From Parietaria judaica (Eukaryota; Streptophyta; Magnoliopsida; Rosales; Urticaceae): a DNA stretch of 64,000 bases. The notes under the pieces were generated by a model. It saw only the letters and a list, made by a program, of their open reading frames with translations, made no database searches and was not told the DNA's origin. Shown here piece after piece: positions 11,501-23,692 of the stretch. The translations under genes and the position numbers were made by a program. Each line of letters starts with the position of its first letter. The first letter of the stretch is position 1. The stretch covers positions 14,035,001 through 14,099,000 of the forward strand of contig OX940866.1 in assembly GCA_954871525.1 (NCBI GenBank). Reading direction: 5' to 3'.

Positions 11501-14500
11501 ATGTCTTCATCATCAGAGTCACCAATCGACGGAGCTCTGGTTGCGCAGAAACCTGAGACCAGAGAAGGCACAGTTACACTCCATTACCCCATGCTCACGA
11601 AGAGCAATTACGCCGTGTGGGCGTTGAAGATGAGGGTGAATCTGCAGGCGCAGGGAGTATGGGAGGCCGTAGAGAACGGCGGTGTCGAAGGGCGCAAGGA
11701 AAGAATGGCTCTAGCCGCTATCTACCAAGCAGTTCCGGAAGATGTTCTTCTCATGCTTGCCGAGAAAGATTCCGCGAAGGAAGCATGGAAAACTCTTCAG
11801 ACCATGCACATGGGCGCAGATCGCGTCAAGGAGGCAAAGGTCCAGACCTTGAAGAGTGAGTTCGAGGTCATGAGGATGAGGGAGAGCGAATCAATTGATG
11901 ATTTCGCTATGCGGCTCACGTCCATTGTGACCGGCATACGCTCGCTGGGAGACAAGGTGGAGGAGACCACCGTCGTCAAGAAATTTTTCCGAGCAGTGCC
12001 TCACAGGTACATGCAGATCGTGACGTCGATCGAGCAGTTCGGCGATCTCAAGACCATGTCGGTCGAGGAGGTTGTTGGTCGTCTCAAGGCCCACGAAGAG
12101 AGACTTCGGGGTTACGGTGACAAAGACGAGGAGAAGAACCTTCTGCTCACGCATGAAGAGTGGACGGCCAGACAGCGGAAAACCGGGGGAGCTGAGTTTT
12201 CTACAAGACCCTCAGGTCGGAACAGCTTTGGTGGAGAAGTCCGAGGACGCGGACAGGGTCGTGGACGGGGTCGAGGTCGGGACATGCGAGGTCGCGGCAG
12301 TGGATCTACCCGTCAGGAAGGCACGACCAGGAGAGACAAGAGCACAGTGAAGTGCTACAATTGTCAGAAGCTTGGGCACTTTGCATCTGAGTGCCGGAGC
12401 AGGAACCAGGGCGAAGAGGCGAATCTAGCAAGATTCCCAGACGACCAGCCGGCATTGTTGTTTGCCGAGCAGGAAATGCACCTGGACGAGCAGAATGGCG
12501 AGTGTGACGCCAAGGCCCGGGCAGAAATGATCAGTGTGCCGATCAGCCCAGAGGCCGAGCAGACCTGTCCGGAGGAGACCAGCGACAAGGTTTTCCTCAT
12601 CGAGGATAAAGTTATTGCAAACCTCCTCGTAGACGGAGAGAAGAAGGTCAGTACCGACATATGGTACTTAGACAACGGAGCTAGCAACCACATGACTGGG
12701 GACCGAGCTAAGTTTGAAGAGCTCGATGAGAAGATCACGGGCAGCGTGAAATTCGGCGATGGATCAGTCGTAGAGATCAGAGGCAGAGGGTCGATCCTGT
12801 TTGAGTGCAAGAATGGCGACCAGCGTCTGATGACCCAGGTGTATCTCATCCCGAAGTTGAAGAGCAACATCATCAGTCTAGGACAGATGACTGAGATCGG
12901 GAACACGGTGTTGCTGCAAGGGTCCTACCTGAAGATGTGGACCAAGGAAGGAGAGCTGTTGATGAAGGTGGAGCGAACACCCAACAGACTCTACAAGATT
13001 CTCCTGAAGACATGCCAGCCCGTCTGTCTTATGGCATCGATGGCAGACCCGGCTTGGCTATGGCACGCACGGCTCGGACACGTGAATTTTCATGCGCTCA
13101 AGATGATGGGCGAGAAGAAGATGGCCTTCGGGGTTCCCAAGATAGAACACCCCGACCAGCTATGTGAGTGCTGCATGATCGCGAAGCAGGCGAGGATACC
13201 ATTTCCGATCAAGGCCAAATTCCGAGCAGAGAGACCCTTACAGTTGGTGCATGCAGACCTATGTGGTCCAGTCACCCCAGCAACTTTGGCAGGTAACAAG
13301 TACTTTCTTTTACTTGTTGATGATTACAGTCGCTGGATGTGGGTTTATATGCTTAAGGAGAAAAGTGGAGCCTTTGAGGTCTTCAAGAAGTTCAAGAAGA
13401 TCGTGGAGAATGGCTCAGTGCACAGGTTAAAGGTCTTGCGTACAGACCGAGGAGGAGAATTCACTTCCCAGCAGTTCGGAGAGTTCTGCGACCAGGAAGG
13501 AATTCAGCGTCACCTGTCCACACCCCACACACCCCAACAGAATGGCGTGGTGGAAAGACAAAACCGGACTGTGATGAACACAGCCAGGAGCTTGCTCAAG
13601 AGCAAGCAAGTTCCAGCCCGGTTTTGGGCAGAAGCAGTAAGACATGCGGTCTACCTGCTTAATCGTTTGCCGACCAAAGCGCTAGGAGAGCGTACCCCCT
13701 ACCAGGCGTGGAAAGGGAAGAAACCCCACTTAGAACATTTGAGAGTGTTCGGGTGTACCGCACACGTGAAGATTGTGGGGCCACATCTCAAGAAGCTGGA
13801 CGACCGGAGTCAGAAGATGGTGTACCTTGGCGTTGAAGAAGGAAGCAAGGCACACAGACTCTACGATCCACGACGCGGCAGACTCCAAGTGAGCAGAGAT
13901 GCTGTGTTCGAAGAGGAGATGAAGTGGGATTGGCGCGACGAGAATGGAGAACCCGAGCAGAACTCAGTGGAGTTCATTGTCGAAGACGACCAGGATGTTG
14001 CCGAGCAAGAGCAGCCCGGAACACCCAGCTCGGGAACAACTTTGCCGAGCATGAGTGAATCCAGCCCGGAAGAGACCCCGGATACACCCAGGACACCAAG
14101 TCCGAGCAGGACAAGCCTATCCAACTCGGGAGATTCCTCCATAAAAGATGGTCCAAGAGGATTCCGACCTCTAGCAGACGTCTACGATCAGACTCAAGAA
14201 GTGGAGATGAGCCTGGAGGAACTTTCTTTGTTGTGTACAGAAGAACCAGCCAATTACCAGGAGGCAGCAGCCGAGCAGGAGTGGCAGGAAGCAATGAAGA
14301 AGGAGATGGAGTCCATTGAGAAGAATAGGACATGGGAGCTTACCGACCTGCCCAAAGGTCATAATCCCATCGGCCTGAAGTGGGTGTATAAGCTGAAGAA
14401 GGACACTGAGGGGAATGTCCTTAAGCACAAGGCAAGGCTGGTAGCTAAAGGCTACGTGCAGAGGAAAGTCATAGACTTTGAAGAAGTCTTTGCTCCAGTA

Positions 14501-15154
14501 GCAAGACTGGACACGATCAGACTCATCCTAGCCCTAGCAGCTCATCGAGGTTGGGAAATTCACCATCTGGATGTCAAATCGGCATTCCTAAACGGTGACC
14601 TCGAAGAAGAAGTGTACGTCAAGCAACCAGAGGGGTTCGGCGTCACGGGCAAGGAGCAGAAGGTATACAAGCTATCCAAGGCCTTATACGGGTTAAAACA
14701 AGCACCAAGAGCGTGGAACATCCGCCTTGACAAGAGCTTGAAGAATCTTGGATTCACAAGGTGCTTGAGCGAGCAGGCAGTCTACACCAGGAGTACCGGG
14801 CAGGAAACTCTGATCGTGGAAGTGTATGTGGACGACCTGATCGTCACAGGATCCAGCGCAGGAGGCGTAGATGGGTTCAAGCAGCAGATGATGGCCGAAT
14901 TCGAGATGAGTGACCTCGGATTACTTTCATACTACCTTGGTCTCGAGGTGGAACAGAAGAAGGACTGCATTACGCTGAAGCAGTCGGCCTACGCGAAGAA
15001 GATCCTTAAACAGTTCGAGATGGCGGACTGTAACTCGAGCAAGTACCCTATGGAGGCGAAGCTGCAGCTCGGGAAGGATGCTGAAGGGAGAAGAGTGGAT
15101 CCCACGGAGTACAGACGCGTGATAGGGTGCCTAAGGTACCTCACCCACACCTGA
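11501..15154 (+). CDS. Copia gag-pol polyprotein, truncated in RNase H
   Basis: The frame encodes 1217 residues. I place the start at the ATG at 11501; the open frame extends a few codons upstream only through a GTG inside the primer site. Order: gag capsid (UBN2 type, about 10-230), an Arg/Gly-rich linker, a CCHC knuckle [14 protein letters not shown] (about 285-298), protease with LDNGASNHM (Asp near 391), the His-His-Cys-Cys zinc domain, and integrase with its Asp-Asp-Glu residues ([22 protein letters not shown]). Reverse transcriptase with YVDDLIV follows. It acts in cytoplasmic virus-like particles to copy and insert the element. A TGA at 15152-15154, probably a CpG transition, stops translation just before RNase H. 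Confidence 0.95.
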   Translation: MSSSSESPIDGALVAQKPETREGTVTLHYPMLTKSNYAVWALKMRVNLQAQGVWEAVENGGVEGRKERMALAAIYQAVPEDVLLMLAEKDSAKEAWKTLQTMHMGADRVKEAKVQTLKSEFEVMRMRESESIDDFAMRLTSIVTGIRSLGDKVEETTVVKKFFRAVPHRYMQIVTSIEQFGDLKTMSVEEVVGRLKAHEERLRGYGDKDEEKNLLLTHEEWTARQRKTGGAEFSTRPSGRNSFGGEVRGRGQGRGRGRGRDMRGRGSGSTRQEGTTRRDKSTVKCYNCQKLGHFASECRSRNQGEEANLARFPDDQPALLFAEQEMHLDEQNGECDAKARAEMISVPISPEAEQTCPEETSDKVFLIEDKVIANLLVDGEKKVSTDIWYLDNGASNHMTGDRAKFEELDEKITGSVKFGDGSVVEIRGRGSILFECKNGDQRLMTQVYLIPKLKSNIISLGQMTEIGNTVLLQGSYLKMWTKEGELLMKVERTPNRLYKILLKTCQPVCLMASMADPAWLWHARLGHVNFHALKMMGEKKMAFGVPKIEHPDQLCECCMIAKQARIPFPIKAKFRAERPLQLVHADLCGPVTPATLAGNKYFLLLVDDYSRWMWVYMLKEKSGAFEVFKKFKKIVENGSVHRLKVLRTDRGGEFTSQQFGEFCDQEGIQRHLSTPHTPQQNGVVERQNRTVMNTARSLLKSKQVPARFWAEAVRHAVYLLNRLPTKALGERTPYQAWKGKKPHLEHLRVFGCTAHVKIVGPHLKKLDDRSQKMVYLGVEEGSKAHRLYDPRRGRLQVSRDAVFEEEMKWDWRDENGEPEQNSVEFIVEDDQDVAEQEQPGTPSSGTTLPSMSESSPEETPDTPRTPSPSRTSLSNSGDSSIKDGPRGFRPLADVYDQTQEVEMSLEELSLLCTEEPANYQEAAAEQEWQEAMKKEMESIEKNRTWELTDLPKGHNPIGLKWVYKLKKDTEGNVLKHKARLVAKGYVQRKVIDFEEVFAPVARLDTIRLILALAAHRGWEIHHLDVKSAFLNGDLEEEVYVKQPEGFGVTGKEQKVYKLSKALYGLKQAPRAWNIRLDKSLKNLGFTRCLSEQAVYTRSTGQETLIVEVYVDDLIVTGSSAGGVDGFKQQMMAEFEMSDLGLLSYYLGLEVEQKKDCITLKQSAYAKKILKQFEMADCNSSKYPMEAKLQLGKDAEGRRVDPTEYRRVIGCLRYLTHT

Positions 15155-15824
15155 CCAGACATTTCACACGCAGTCGGGATAGTCAGTCGATACATGGAGA
15201 AGCCCACGAGTGCACACCAGCAGGCGGTGAAGCACATCTTGCGTTACGTGAAGGGCACGACGGACTACGGGATCCAGTACAACCGAGGAAGTGGAGCAGA
15301 AGTACTAGTCGGCTTTACGGACAGTGATTTGGCTGGTGACATTGACGATAGAAAGAGTACCGGAGGGATGGCATTTTATCTCAACGGGAATCTAATCACC
15401 TGGCAGTCCCAGAAGCAGCAGACAGTAGCTTTATCCTCGTGTTAGGCTATGTGGTTGAAAGGGCTACTCAGCAGCATGTTAGGCTATGGCGGCAACCGCA
15501 GCAGCATGTTAGGCTATGTGGTTGAAAGGGCTACTCAGTGAGATGACGGGTTCCGAGCAGAAAACACCAACTCTCTACGTGGACAATAAGTCTGCAATCG
15601 CGTTGATGAAGAATCCAGTGTTTCACGGATGAAGCAAACACATTGACACGAAGTACCATTATATTCGTGAGTGTGTGGAGAAGCGACAGATTATCGTAGA
15701 GTTCATCAGCACAAGGGAGCAGCGAGCAGACATCCTTACCAAGGCTTTGGCGAGAGTGAAGTTCGCGGAGATGAGAGAGTTGCTCGGAGTAAAGAGTGTA
15801 GCAAGTCAAGCTTACGGGGGAGAA
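15155..15824 (+). pseudogene. Copia RNase H domain, broken
   Basis: The reading frame continues past the TGA with TDSDLAGD, the first catalytic Asp region, up to a TAG at 15443-15445. There the domain is scrambled: a 32-bp block occurs at 15440-15471 and 15508-15539, and an 18-bp block at 15471-15488 and 15501-15518, interleaved with it. The usual Ser-Ser-x-Glu-Ala-Glu-Tyr motif is lost. The C-terminal end (REQRADILTKAL, about 15712-15747) survives in a different frame. RNase H cannot be made as one protein. Confidence 0.85.
15816..15824 (+). promoter_or_regulatory. Polypurine tract
   Basis: gggggagaa directly precedes the 3' LTR and would prime plus-strand synthesis. Confidence 0.85.
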
Positions 15825-16377
15825 TGTGAGCTTAAGCTTGACTTAGTCCGGATGACGACCAGAACCCAGGACGGGCAGAAACACTTGCGAGGAGTCAGCC
15901 CGGGTACCGACCAGAACAGAAGACGGACAGCTGTTCAGCCCAGCTCGGGTGAACACGAGCAAAACGTCCGGATAGAAGGCAAGCCCGGCCAGAGGCAGAC
16001 GAGCAGGCCAGCTCGGGGACAGAGAAGCTGTCCGGGCAGGAAAGGGAAAGTCAGCAACTACCCAGCAAGGAAAGCGCGTAGCTTGAGGAACAAGCAAAGA
16101 TCAAGTCAAAGATTTGATAGGATTATTTAGGGTAGTTTCCTGATTTTGTGCGATTTGGTTAGCTAGGGTTTCGCCTATGTGAGGCTATAAATATACCTAG
16201 CATGTACACTTTGTATAGTGTAGAGTCCATTAGAATTTTGAGTTTATCTTCTTGTATTGCCTTCGATTATTAATCAAGAGAATTTCTTCTCCCAAAAGTT
16301 TGTGTCCTTTATTTTTCTGTTCGATTTCTTTTGGTGTTATTCGTGTTCTTTGCAGATCCGTGAATTGGGATCCAACA
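15825..16377 (+). repeat. 3' LTR of young copia
   Basis: Same 553-bp length as the 5' LTR with no difference seen on reading both. Followed by the target duplication AGGAC. Confidence 0.95.
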
Positions 16378-16382
16378 AGGAC

Positions 16383-17483
16383 TACCAAGATCGCTTAGTT
16401 TGGCATTATGAGGAGAATGGAACCTACTCGATTCGTTCGGGATACCGGCTTGCTCGGTTGGAGACAAGAGGGCAACCATCGGCCTCGGACTCCGTTGAAC
16501 CACGTTGGTGGGCTACCTTGTGGGGATTCCAAATCCCACCCAAAGTCAAGCACGTGGTGTGGAGAGCGTGGTTTAACTCCTTACCGACTTACGGCGCACT
16601 CCGGGGACGAGGTGTTCCATGCTTACCTTTTTGCGTCTTTTGTGGTGAGATGCCGGAAGACTCTCTCCACGCGGTGTGGAATTGTGACCGGGCTCGGACG
16701 ATTTGGGAGTGCTCATCGCTCCATCGGTGGGTTGAAAAGACGAGCCCGGGCCCGTTCAAGGATCTTTGTCTTCGGGCGCTCGACACCCTCACAATGAAGG
16801 ACTTGGAGTTGTTTTGTGGTATTATTTGGGCAGCGTGGAGTGACCGCAACGACAGGATATTCGATCACCATATACAAAGCCCGACCACGTGGGTCGAAAA
16901 AGTGGCGATTTGGTTCACAATCTTTCAAGAGAGCAACCGCACCACGGAGATCCTCGCGAAACCCAACCCGGTTCGGCAACGTTCTTGGAGTGTAGCGGCA
17001 AATGGTGGCTTGAAGCTTAATGTGGACGCGGCATGGGAAAAAGCCTCGGGGCGAGCGGCACTTGGTGTGATTGTCCGAGACCACCGCGGGAACCTCGTTG
17101 GGATCAAGGCTTTGCTCATTGACGGAGTGGACTCGCCTTTAACCGCGGAATGCCAAGCAATCTTCCATGGGCTTCGCTTTGTCAAAGAGCAAGGTTGGCG
17201 AGTGACGGAGGTAGAAACCGATTGCCAAAAAGCCTCCCTTTTGGCGAATGGGGCAAACTTTAATTGCTTGCAAGGTCCGATCTTAGCGGGCATTGATGCC
17301 TTAGCCCGGGAGGTCGTTCTATCCGGTGGATGTCGTTGGACCCCAAGATCTTGTAACGAAGTAGCGAATTTTATTGCTAAGTCCCGCCTCTCGGATCTAA
17401 TTCCCGATATGTGGTCGAATAGATGCCCCGAGTGGCTTGTAATCCCCCTTCAAAGGGACTTGATCCCATGTTCCCGTTCTTAA
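16383..17483 (+). pseudogene. LINE ORF2 C-terminal part: zf-RVT and RNase H
   Basis: The open frame (about 366 residues to the TAA at 17481-17483) reads into the LINE from the copia LTR. It begins in the segment upstream of the zinc knuckle (LVWHYEENGTYSIRSGYRLA). It continues with IPPKVKHVVWRAW and a Cys/His knuckle (CVFC ... HAVWNC), then an RNase H domain with LNVDAAWEK (first Asp), a TAECQAI motif (Glu) and ETDCQKA (Asp). Reverse transcriptase and endonuclease are absent by 5' truncation. This part is undamaged, so the insertion is fairly young. It is dead on arrival, as most LINE copies are. Confidence 0.9.
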
Positions 17484-17591
17484 TGAAGTTTTCTTATTAA
17501 AAAAAAAAGTAATCGACTATCCAACATTTTCTAATTAATGAAACTTCGTAGCTATCACACGACATCACATAAATACAAATTCAAATATATA

Positions 17592-18336
17592 TGTTGGGTT
17601 TTTCCTAGGAATTTTGCGTTTCCCGGATGCGGAAAAAGAATATCCGGGAATCCTAGAAAATAATACAATCGTGATGACATAGCAATAATCAAGATACATA
17701 CCGGTTTGAGAATATATTCTCTATAGAACGCTTCCTTGCTTTAACTCCGGTTGGATCTCCACGTTGTACGCGCCGTTGACGATGCGCCTAGCTTTTCTTT
17801 ATGCTCCACGTCGATCACAAGCCGCTCAAATGTTCGGCCTCTACGTAGTCCACCACGTCAACAATCGGAACACCTTTATGGCCGGAAATCACCCTCTCCG
17901 AATACTAGTTCTTCGAGGTTGATTAGAACACGAACAAGACTCTTGGGGATAGTAGAACTCGAGCTTTCTCTCTCTTTGAACAGTGCTGTGAATAGTAATC
18001 CGTGAATAGTTTTTTGGTGGTGATGTGTGTTGAGAGATGGTGCTCGAGTTCTCTATTTCTAGGGAGAGGAAAATCAACTCCATTAATGAGAATAAACACC
18101 ATCAATGAGAATAATCTCCATTAATGTGTATTTCATGTAATTAATAAGTTTCCTTATTATGAAGATCTCATCTTAATAAGGAAAGGGATATATGTAATTA
18201 ATATATTGATTAGTCAACTATATTAATTACACATGATTCTATAGTCAATACCGTGATCAATCTCATTAACTCACGCGAACCTTTATGGAAGGTCCAATCC
18301 CAAACTTTGGGCACTTATGCCGCAATGTTTCTAACA
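17592..18336 (-). repeat. 3' LTR of decayed copia
   Basis: On the plus strand it runs from TGTTGGGTTTTTCC to TTTCTAACA, giving TG...CA ends. The next bases (18337-18352) are the complement of a gtgggagat purine tract, typical of the junction between the copia purine tract and the 3' LTR. Confidence 0.8.
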
Positions 18337-19787
18337 ATCTCCCACATGCACAAAGATGCTGGGATTTGAATTCCAGGTAACTATCTTTTAGTGCCATTGG
18401 CCAGTTAAGGCATTTCGATGAGTACTTCCTTTTCAGCAATATCTTGTTTTCTGAAACTTCATTTCTTTCTCCGCTTCTGTTGCGAGTTCGGTGTGATCCT
18501 ATAGGATTTAGTAGTGTTGGCCATGGGTTTTAATCCATAAGTAACAAGAGGTCTCTAGTAAGACATCGTCACTCCCAATCTACAAAACTTCAGTGATCCG
18601 ATGTTTTATCCTGTTAATGACAATTGAGAAATAACTTTTGGTCCTTTCTCTTAACTTTATTCCTTTACACCTATACTACTCGAAGAGTGGCACATACTAT
18701 GGATTTGGTACTTTTGTATAGCCATTTTCCAGTTTCCTGTTTTACCTGGACCGAAATAATTGAATTAACCAAGTGTAACTATGTTACCAACTTGAGCGTG
18801 GCCACGCATTTCATGATTCGTTCCATAACAAGGAGGCCCTGGGTTATATTACTCCAATAAGGAGAGATGATTATCATCTTGCATTAATCAATCCATTCAA
18901 CAAAGTTTATGACGAACCCAAAGTCAGCTATTATAACCACCAGTTACAGATAGCGTTTAACTCCTTCAAAGTTTGTCACTCTCTAGGTAATGCAATATGA
19001 CCTTTGCTCAGATTTAAGAAATTATTTTTGCATAAATTTGTCTGTTCTTTAGAATTAAGTCCCACCTTCCTAAGGTTTACTATTTACCATGTGAATCTCA
19101 TATAACGTGGGTCTGTTCGGCCTGAGCTCTCGTAGCTCTAGTCAATGTGATATAAGACTGCGACTTCTCCCAAGTCGAGAATCATTCTTTTCTTCCTATC
19201 ACATACTAGTCTTAGTCGTGTTACATGTGTCCCTGTTTCGCATGATAACACTTGACTAGGAACCATTTAAGAAAGTCATCTCGTATGACAGTCTAGGGAC
19301 CTTGTTTAAGAGTTATACTTGTATATCCTCCCGAAAAATGAAACTTGGCTTTGTATTACAAAATGCATCAACTAAAACTCTTTAAAAATAATGTTTCGTA
19401 CACTAGATTTGTTTGCTACTGTAGACATCTCATATGTGTCCAAGCACCATATAGATTCTGCTAGACAATATAATTGTCATAAGTGATTGAGCACGTGATT
19501 AACATATCAACACTTTATCCAAAATATCATTAATAGATGAAATGGATTCCCAAGTATGTGTCTTACAGCTTCATGTGATCTGAATCAAATAGCTAGGATG
19601 ATGACTCTCTTGTTAGCTACAATAGAGTGTTACTGGCTTTAGCTTTTGCTCAGAATCACATCTGGTTTGGAGAACAATTCTCTCTCTAGACTGTCTTAAC
19701 ATTTACCTCACAGGTATTTTCACACTTGGTTTCAATGGTCGAGTCTGCTACAATAGTCTATCTGGGCTTTTATGCATAGATAACTGT

Positions 19788-20436
19788 TAGGGGTGAAAAT
19801 AAAACCCGAAAACTGGGTAAAAATCCGAATCCGAATCCGTATCCGGATTTAAAACCAGAATCCTATTCCGGATCCGGATTCCGGTTCAGGGTACCCGTAC
19901 CCGGTTTTAAAACCGGGTTCGGGTACCGGGTATTGAAATCATAGAAACCGGGTACCCGGTACCCGGTTTAATACCCGATTTTTTTAATTATTTTTTTTCC
20001 TTTAGTTTTATTTAATTATTTTATCTCATGTTTATTTGACTTGTAATACTTTTTTTTATTATTGTCATATCATACGTTTACAATTGATGTTGATGATGCT
20101 TGATGCACGGAACGAAAAAATGATGGCGGAAACGGAAAAAAAAAACCGCGATACTATGTTTTTTATGCATTTTAATTTTAAGACAATGGATATATGTTTT
20201 TATTTATGAGACAATGTTTATTTTGAGATAATATATTTAAATAAAAAATAAAAAAACAAACGGATCCGAGTATAAACCCGGATCCGATTGAAAACCCAAA
20301 TCCGATTTCAAAACCGGGTACCGGGTACCGGATCCGGGTATCAAAAATTAGATACCCGGATTTCGGGTACCCGGTTTTCGGATCCGGGTACCGGGTACCT
20401 CAAAAAATCCAGGTACCCGACCCGGTTTCACGCCTA
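19788..20436. mobile_element. hAT MITE (649 bp) with 8-bp duplication
   Basis: The inverted ends are taggggtgaaa and the complement of tttcacgccta. Flanking sequences ataactgt (19780-19787) and ttaactgt (20437-20444) match at seven of eight positions, the hAT duplication length. Both subterminal regions are packed with ccggatccgg / gggtacccgg palindromic words. No transposase frame is present. Confidence 0.8.
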
Positions 20437-21719
20437 TTAACTGTTCCACTGCTTAGACAGAACACATTCTGTATCCTTTTTTTGAATTAATTTTGGTTAG
20501 AAAGGTGGCAATAGTTTGAATGCCTTCAATATGCCGTCCAATTACACTGACCAAGAATTATCTGGTAATTAAGGAACACTTCCTTTTAAAGTTGATATGA
20601 CCAGATGAGTGCATCTGATGATTTATACTAGTAAACTAGTTAACAGAATCATACAAAACTTCCATTTATATACTCCATTCATATGCACTAAAAATATGAC
20701 TGGTAGTTCTTCCAGCTTATATTCGTGACAGATCTTGACTCCTATTTCTTGGTAGTCTCACTTTAGTCTTTGTTGAGAAACACTTTCATCAACTTCTCCA
20801 CATAATTGGAGTTCCGGTATATCTATTTTCTTATCACAAACATGTCACACACATATGGATATTAGAAGATCGTTTTGCTCCCACTGTTTCTTATACACTT
20901 ATATGAAGTCTAGGTACTTAATGAAACTGAACAGGTTATGACATTAAGACGTCGATTCATATTATGAGACGCTTGATATAGACCGTTATTCGATCTGATC
21001 AGCTTATACAAAATGTATGTGAGCTGTGACTGTGAACTCTTCAGGTTGTGTCAGTTACACATCCTCATTCAAGAACTTGAAAGACAGTCTTTATACTTTT
21101 GCCAATTTTAAGAAATGTGACAACTTCAAGCAAAATCCTTATAGACTTGGATATGGCAAGGTGAGAGAGAACATTTCATTTGCAGCCCATACTACGATTC
21201 TGGTAGAACCATTTCATCTCAGTCTCTCATCCTATATGTCCACACATTGCCATCCATATTCCTCTTTATGAAGATCCATTGACTTCCATTAGGTTTTATC
21301 CCTTTGGCTTACATGGAGTGTATATCAAATTTCATGGCCTCGAGCCATATCTCATAGTTACTTTCTCCCGCTGCTTCTTTATAAGACTTTGGTGTGCCAT
21401 CACGAAAATGTTGAGTCCTTGCTTATTCGTAAGTCTAAGTAGGTTCAACTTTTAAGTGCATGGTGACTTCAGTCAGATCCTTGCAGCGTTAGTGTATCAT
21501 GATGGCCGCTGGTTGCAGCCAATCTGAAGTCCTCAACCATTTGGGGATCTTGAGAATCATAAAGTGCTCTGTCAATATCTCCAATCAACTGTTCCTCTTA
21601 GTTCAATGAGCCATATTCTTATAATAAGTATGATGTTGCTCCCACTAGCATTTTAGTCAAGAATTCTTCTTTCTTAAAAGCTCTGATTTTACCATCAAAC
21701 ACTTTGTGGAGTTTTTGGT

Positions 21720-21900
21720 CGTAGTAAGCGAACACCCTCTTGTTTCCTTAGGATATCTCATGAACAAATAGTTGTCTGAATCCGAGCTTAGACCACCTCT
21801 TGACGTGGATGTCGAAATTCGGATAACTATTTATGACTTAATGGGTTTCTCCCAAAAGCATATCTCATATGGTGTCATAGGAACCACCGTTTGACGGAAT
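21720..21900 (-). pseudogene. Copia integrase C-terminal fragment
   Basis: The reverse complement reads TPYEICFWEKP, then after a disrupted stretch YLFMRYPKETRGC, matching the conserved end of copia integrase. Stops and frameshifts break it. Confidence 0.6.
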
Positions 21901-23092
21901 ACGTTAAGCGTGGTCGCTTTGAAGTGAAAATCTTTCCCATGGGGAATCAAGTTACTTCGTCCCTTTACATCATTGCCTGAACCATGAATACTACGCAGTT
22001 AGGTTTCTCCAAACAAATATTTCCATAAAATGGACACTTGTAAGGGGATCAATGATGTGACGATTCTTCGTCTCTCATAAAAGGCTTTAAACCAATCGTA
22101 CAAGATGTGCACCACATTAATTATATTAAACGATTTACACTTATATTGTTCGACTGGTTTCTTTACTACAATTGTTTATCTTGAACTCTTTCAAGTAACT
22201 TAGAACTGCTTCTATAAAAGACATAGTCATACTCTCTGACAATAAGTAAAGTAATGTAGTACTTTAAGCCTCCCATTTGCCTTAATGAGTAATGAGCTTA
22301 ATACATCTCAATGTAATTAAGTCCAATTCAACATTCTATCTCTGCATGTCCCTTTGAATGGGTTGTTATCAATTGGGCTATATCAAATAAGATACACACA
22401 CTTTGTAAGATTGTCAATCAAACAAAACAAGGTGTCCATCTTAATGGAGCTTGTTATGCGTTTCTTATTGATTAGCGCAAGTAGATAATTGCAAAAATAT
22501 GCTTGGGTGAATGGGCTTTATCTTTAACCTCACATGTATAATGTTAATAACATAGGCAATATGTCCAAAAGATTAAAAGTCATTCATTCAAATAATGTCA
22601 ACGAAATTAAAATAATTTTATTGATCATAACTTTTGTCTCAAAGAACAATCATAACTACTAACAACTTTTAATAGAAATGAACTCAAGTCTTCAATATGA
22701 CACTCATTAATTAAAGACTCTAGTAGCCATTTATTTCACTACTAAATAATAATAGGAATAAACTCAAGAATCTAAAATGACACTCATTATTTAGAAGCCT
22801 CCATCAACTGCTTCGCTTGTAAAGTCAAATAGGTAGGGGTTGTAGGCCTCGACAGGCGCAGCTTCCATCCTAGTTATGTTCCAACATTCCTTATATCTCT
22901 TCTGTACTTCATTACCTGACAAAACAGAAAGTACAAACCACTTTAGTACTTTGAGTTTGTATCTCTTACTTAGTCAAATAAAACAGAAAGACATGTTATA
23001 ACAATTATACCTGAAGACGAGGGGTTGCCGTCCCTTTTCCTCTTCCTTATAACTTCATTGTACATATTTTCTTTTCTCTTCTCATTCCTTTC

Positions 23093-23692
23093 TCAAAGTA
23101 TGTTCCTTTCGGTGGTCAAAAGTATGTAAAAAAGATTATGGATTTGAATCGTGTCACAATCCAAAATCATCTCAACCGTACCGCCGAACTCTGGGGTAAG
23201 AGAATTCAGGATGGCAAACTTTAAAAGCTTCGGTCCAATGGAAATGCCAGCCGCGTTCACTCTGTCTGCCAAAGAAACCATTTTATCAAAATCTTCTTTG
23301 ACAGACTGTGACCGGTGCATCTTCTTTTCAAAGAGCCGACGCGTGATCTGGAACCTCTTGAACTTATTGAGGTCCCCGTATCTTCTTTCTAAGAACCTTA
23401 TCATGTGATAGGGCTCCAAGTGCTCGCACTCCACTCTGACTGACGGTATCATGGATCCGAGCATAAGGTCAGAAACATCAAAAGACTGACTAACATACCT
23501 ATAGTAGATATTCAAGTCTTCTTGACCTCCCAGTAGGCCGGGGTAGTCTACTGGAACCTTTTCGACCATATGCCACAGATTTTCTTCGAAGAGTACACTC
23601 CTCAGACTCTTATACCAATAATCAAAGTTCGCAGAGTGTAGCGGGTACCGCTTGGTTACCTTTAAAAACACTCCCCTTGCTCCCATAACCAT
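23093..23692 (-). pseudogene. Copia gag (UBN2-type capsid) fragment
   Basis: A 199-residue frame starts at an ATG and shows copia gag features: FDYWYKSLRSVL, LWHMVEKVP, then a helical region with RRLFEKKM, SVKEDFDKMVSLADRV and SLTPEFG. It lacks a zinc knuckle, and downstream pol is shattered. In intact elements this forms the capsid of the virus-like particle. It remains an open frame although the element is old, which may be chance. Confidence 0.75.

Larger units (their letters stand above)
10920..16377 (+). mobile_element. Young full-length Ty1/copia retrotransposon
   Basis: Two 553-bp LTRs, a tRNA-iMet primer site, a gag-pol reading frame, a purine tract and a perfect 5-bp duplication (AGGAC at 10915-10919 and 16378-16382) define the element. 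The LTRs look identical by eye, so insertion is recent. It is markedly GC-richer than its surroundings. Despite its youth the RNase H end of pol carries several lesions (see 15155-15824), so this copy cannot encode a complete polyprotein. Confidence 0.95.
10890..17506 (+). mobile_element. 5'-truncated LINE with poly(A), split by a copia element
   Basis: The LINE sequence proper is 10890-10919 plus about 16383-17506. It ends in an A-tract (about 17499-17508) and is flanked by a 15-bp direct repeat, aagtaatcgactatc, at 10875-10889 and 17507-17521. Both features are hallmarks of target-primed reverse transcription. Only the zinc-knuckle and RNase H end of ORF2 was copied. The paralogous unoccupied segment at 3779-4003 supports the insertion point. 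Confidence 0.9.
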
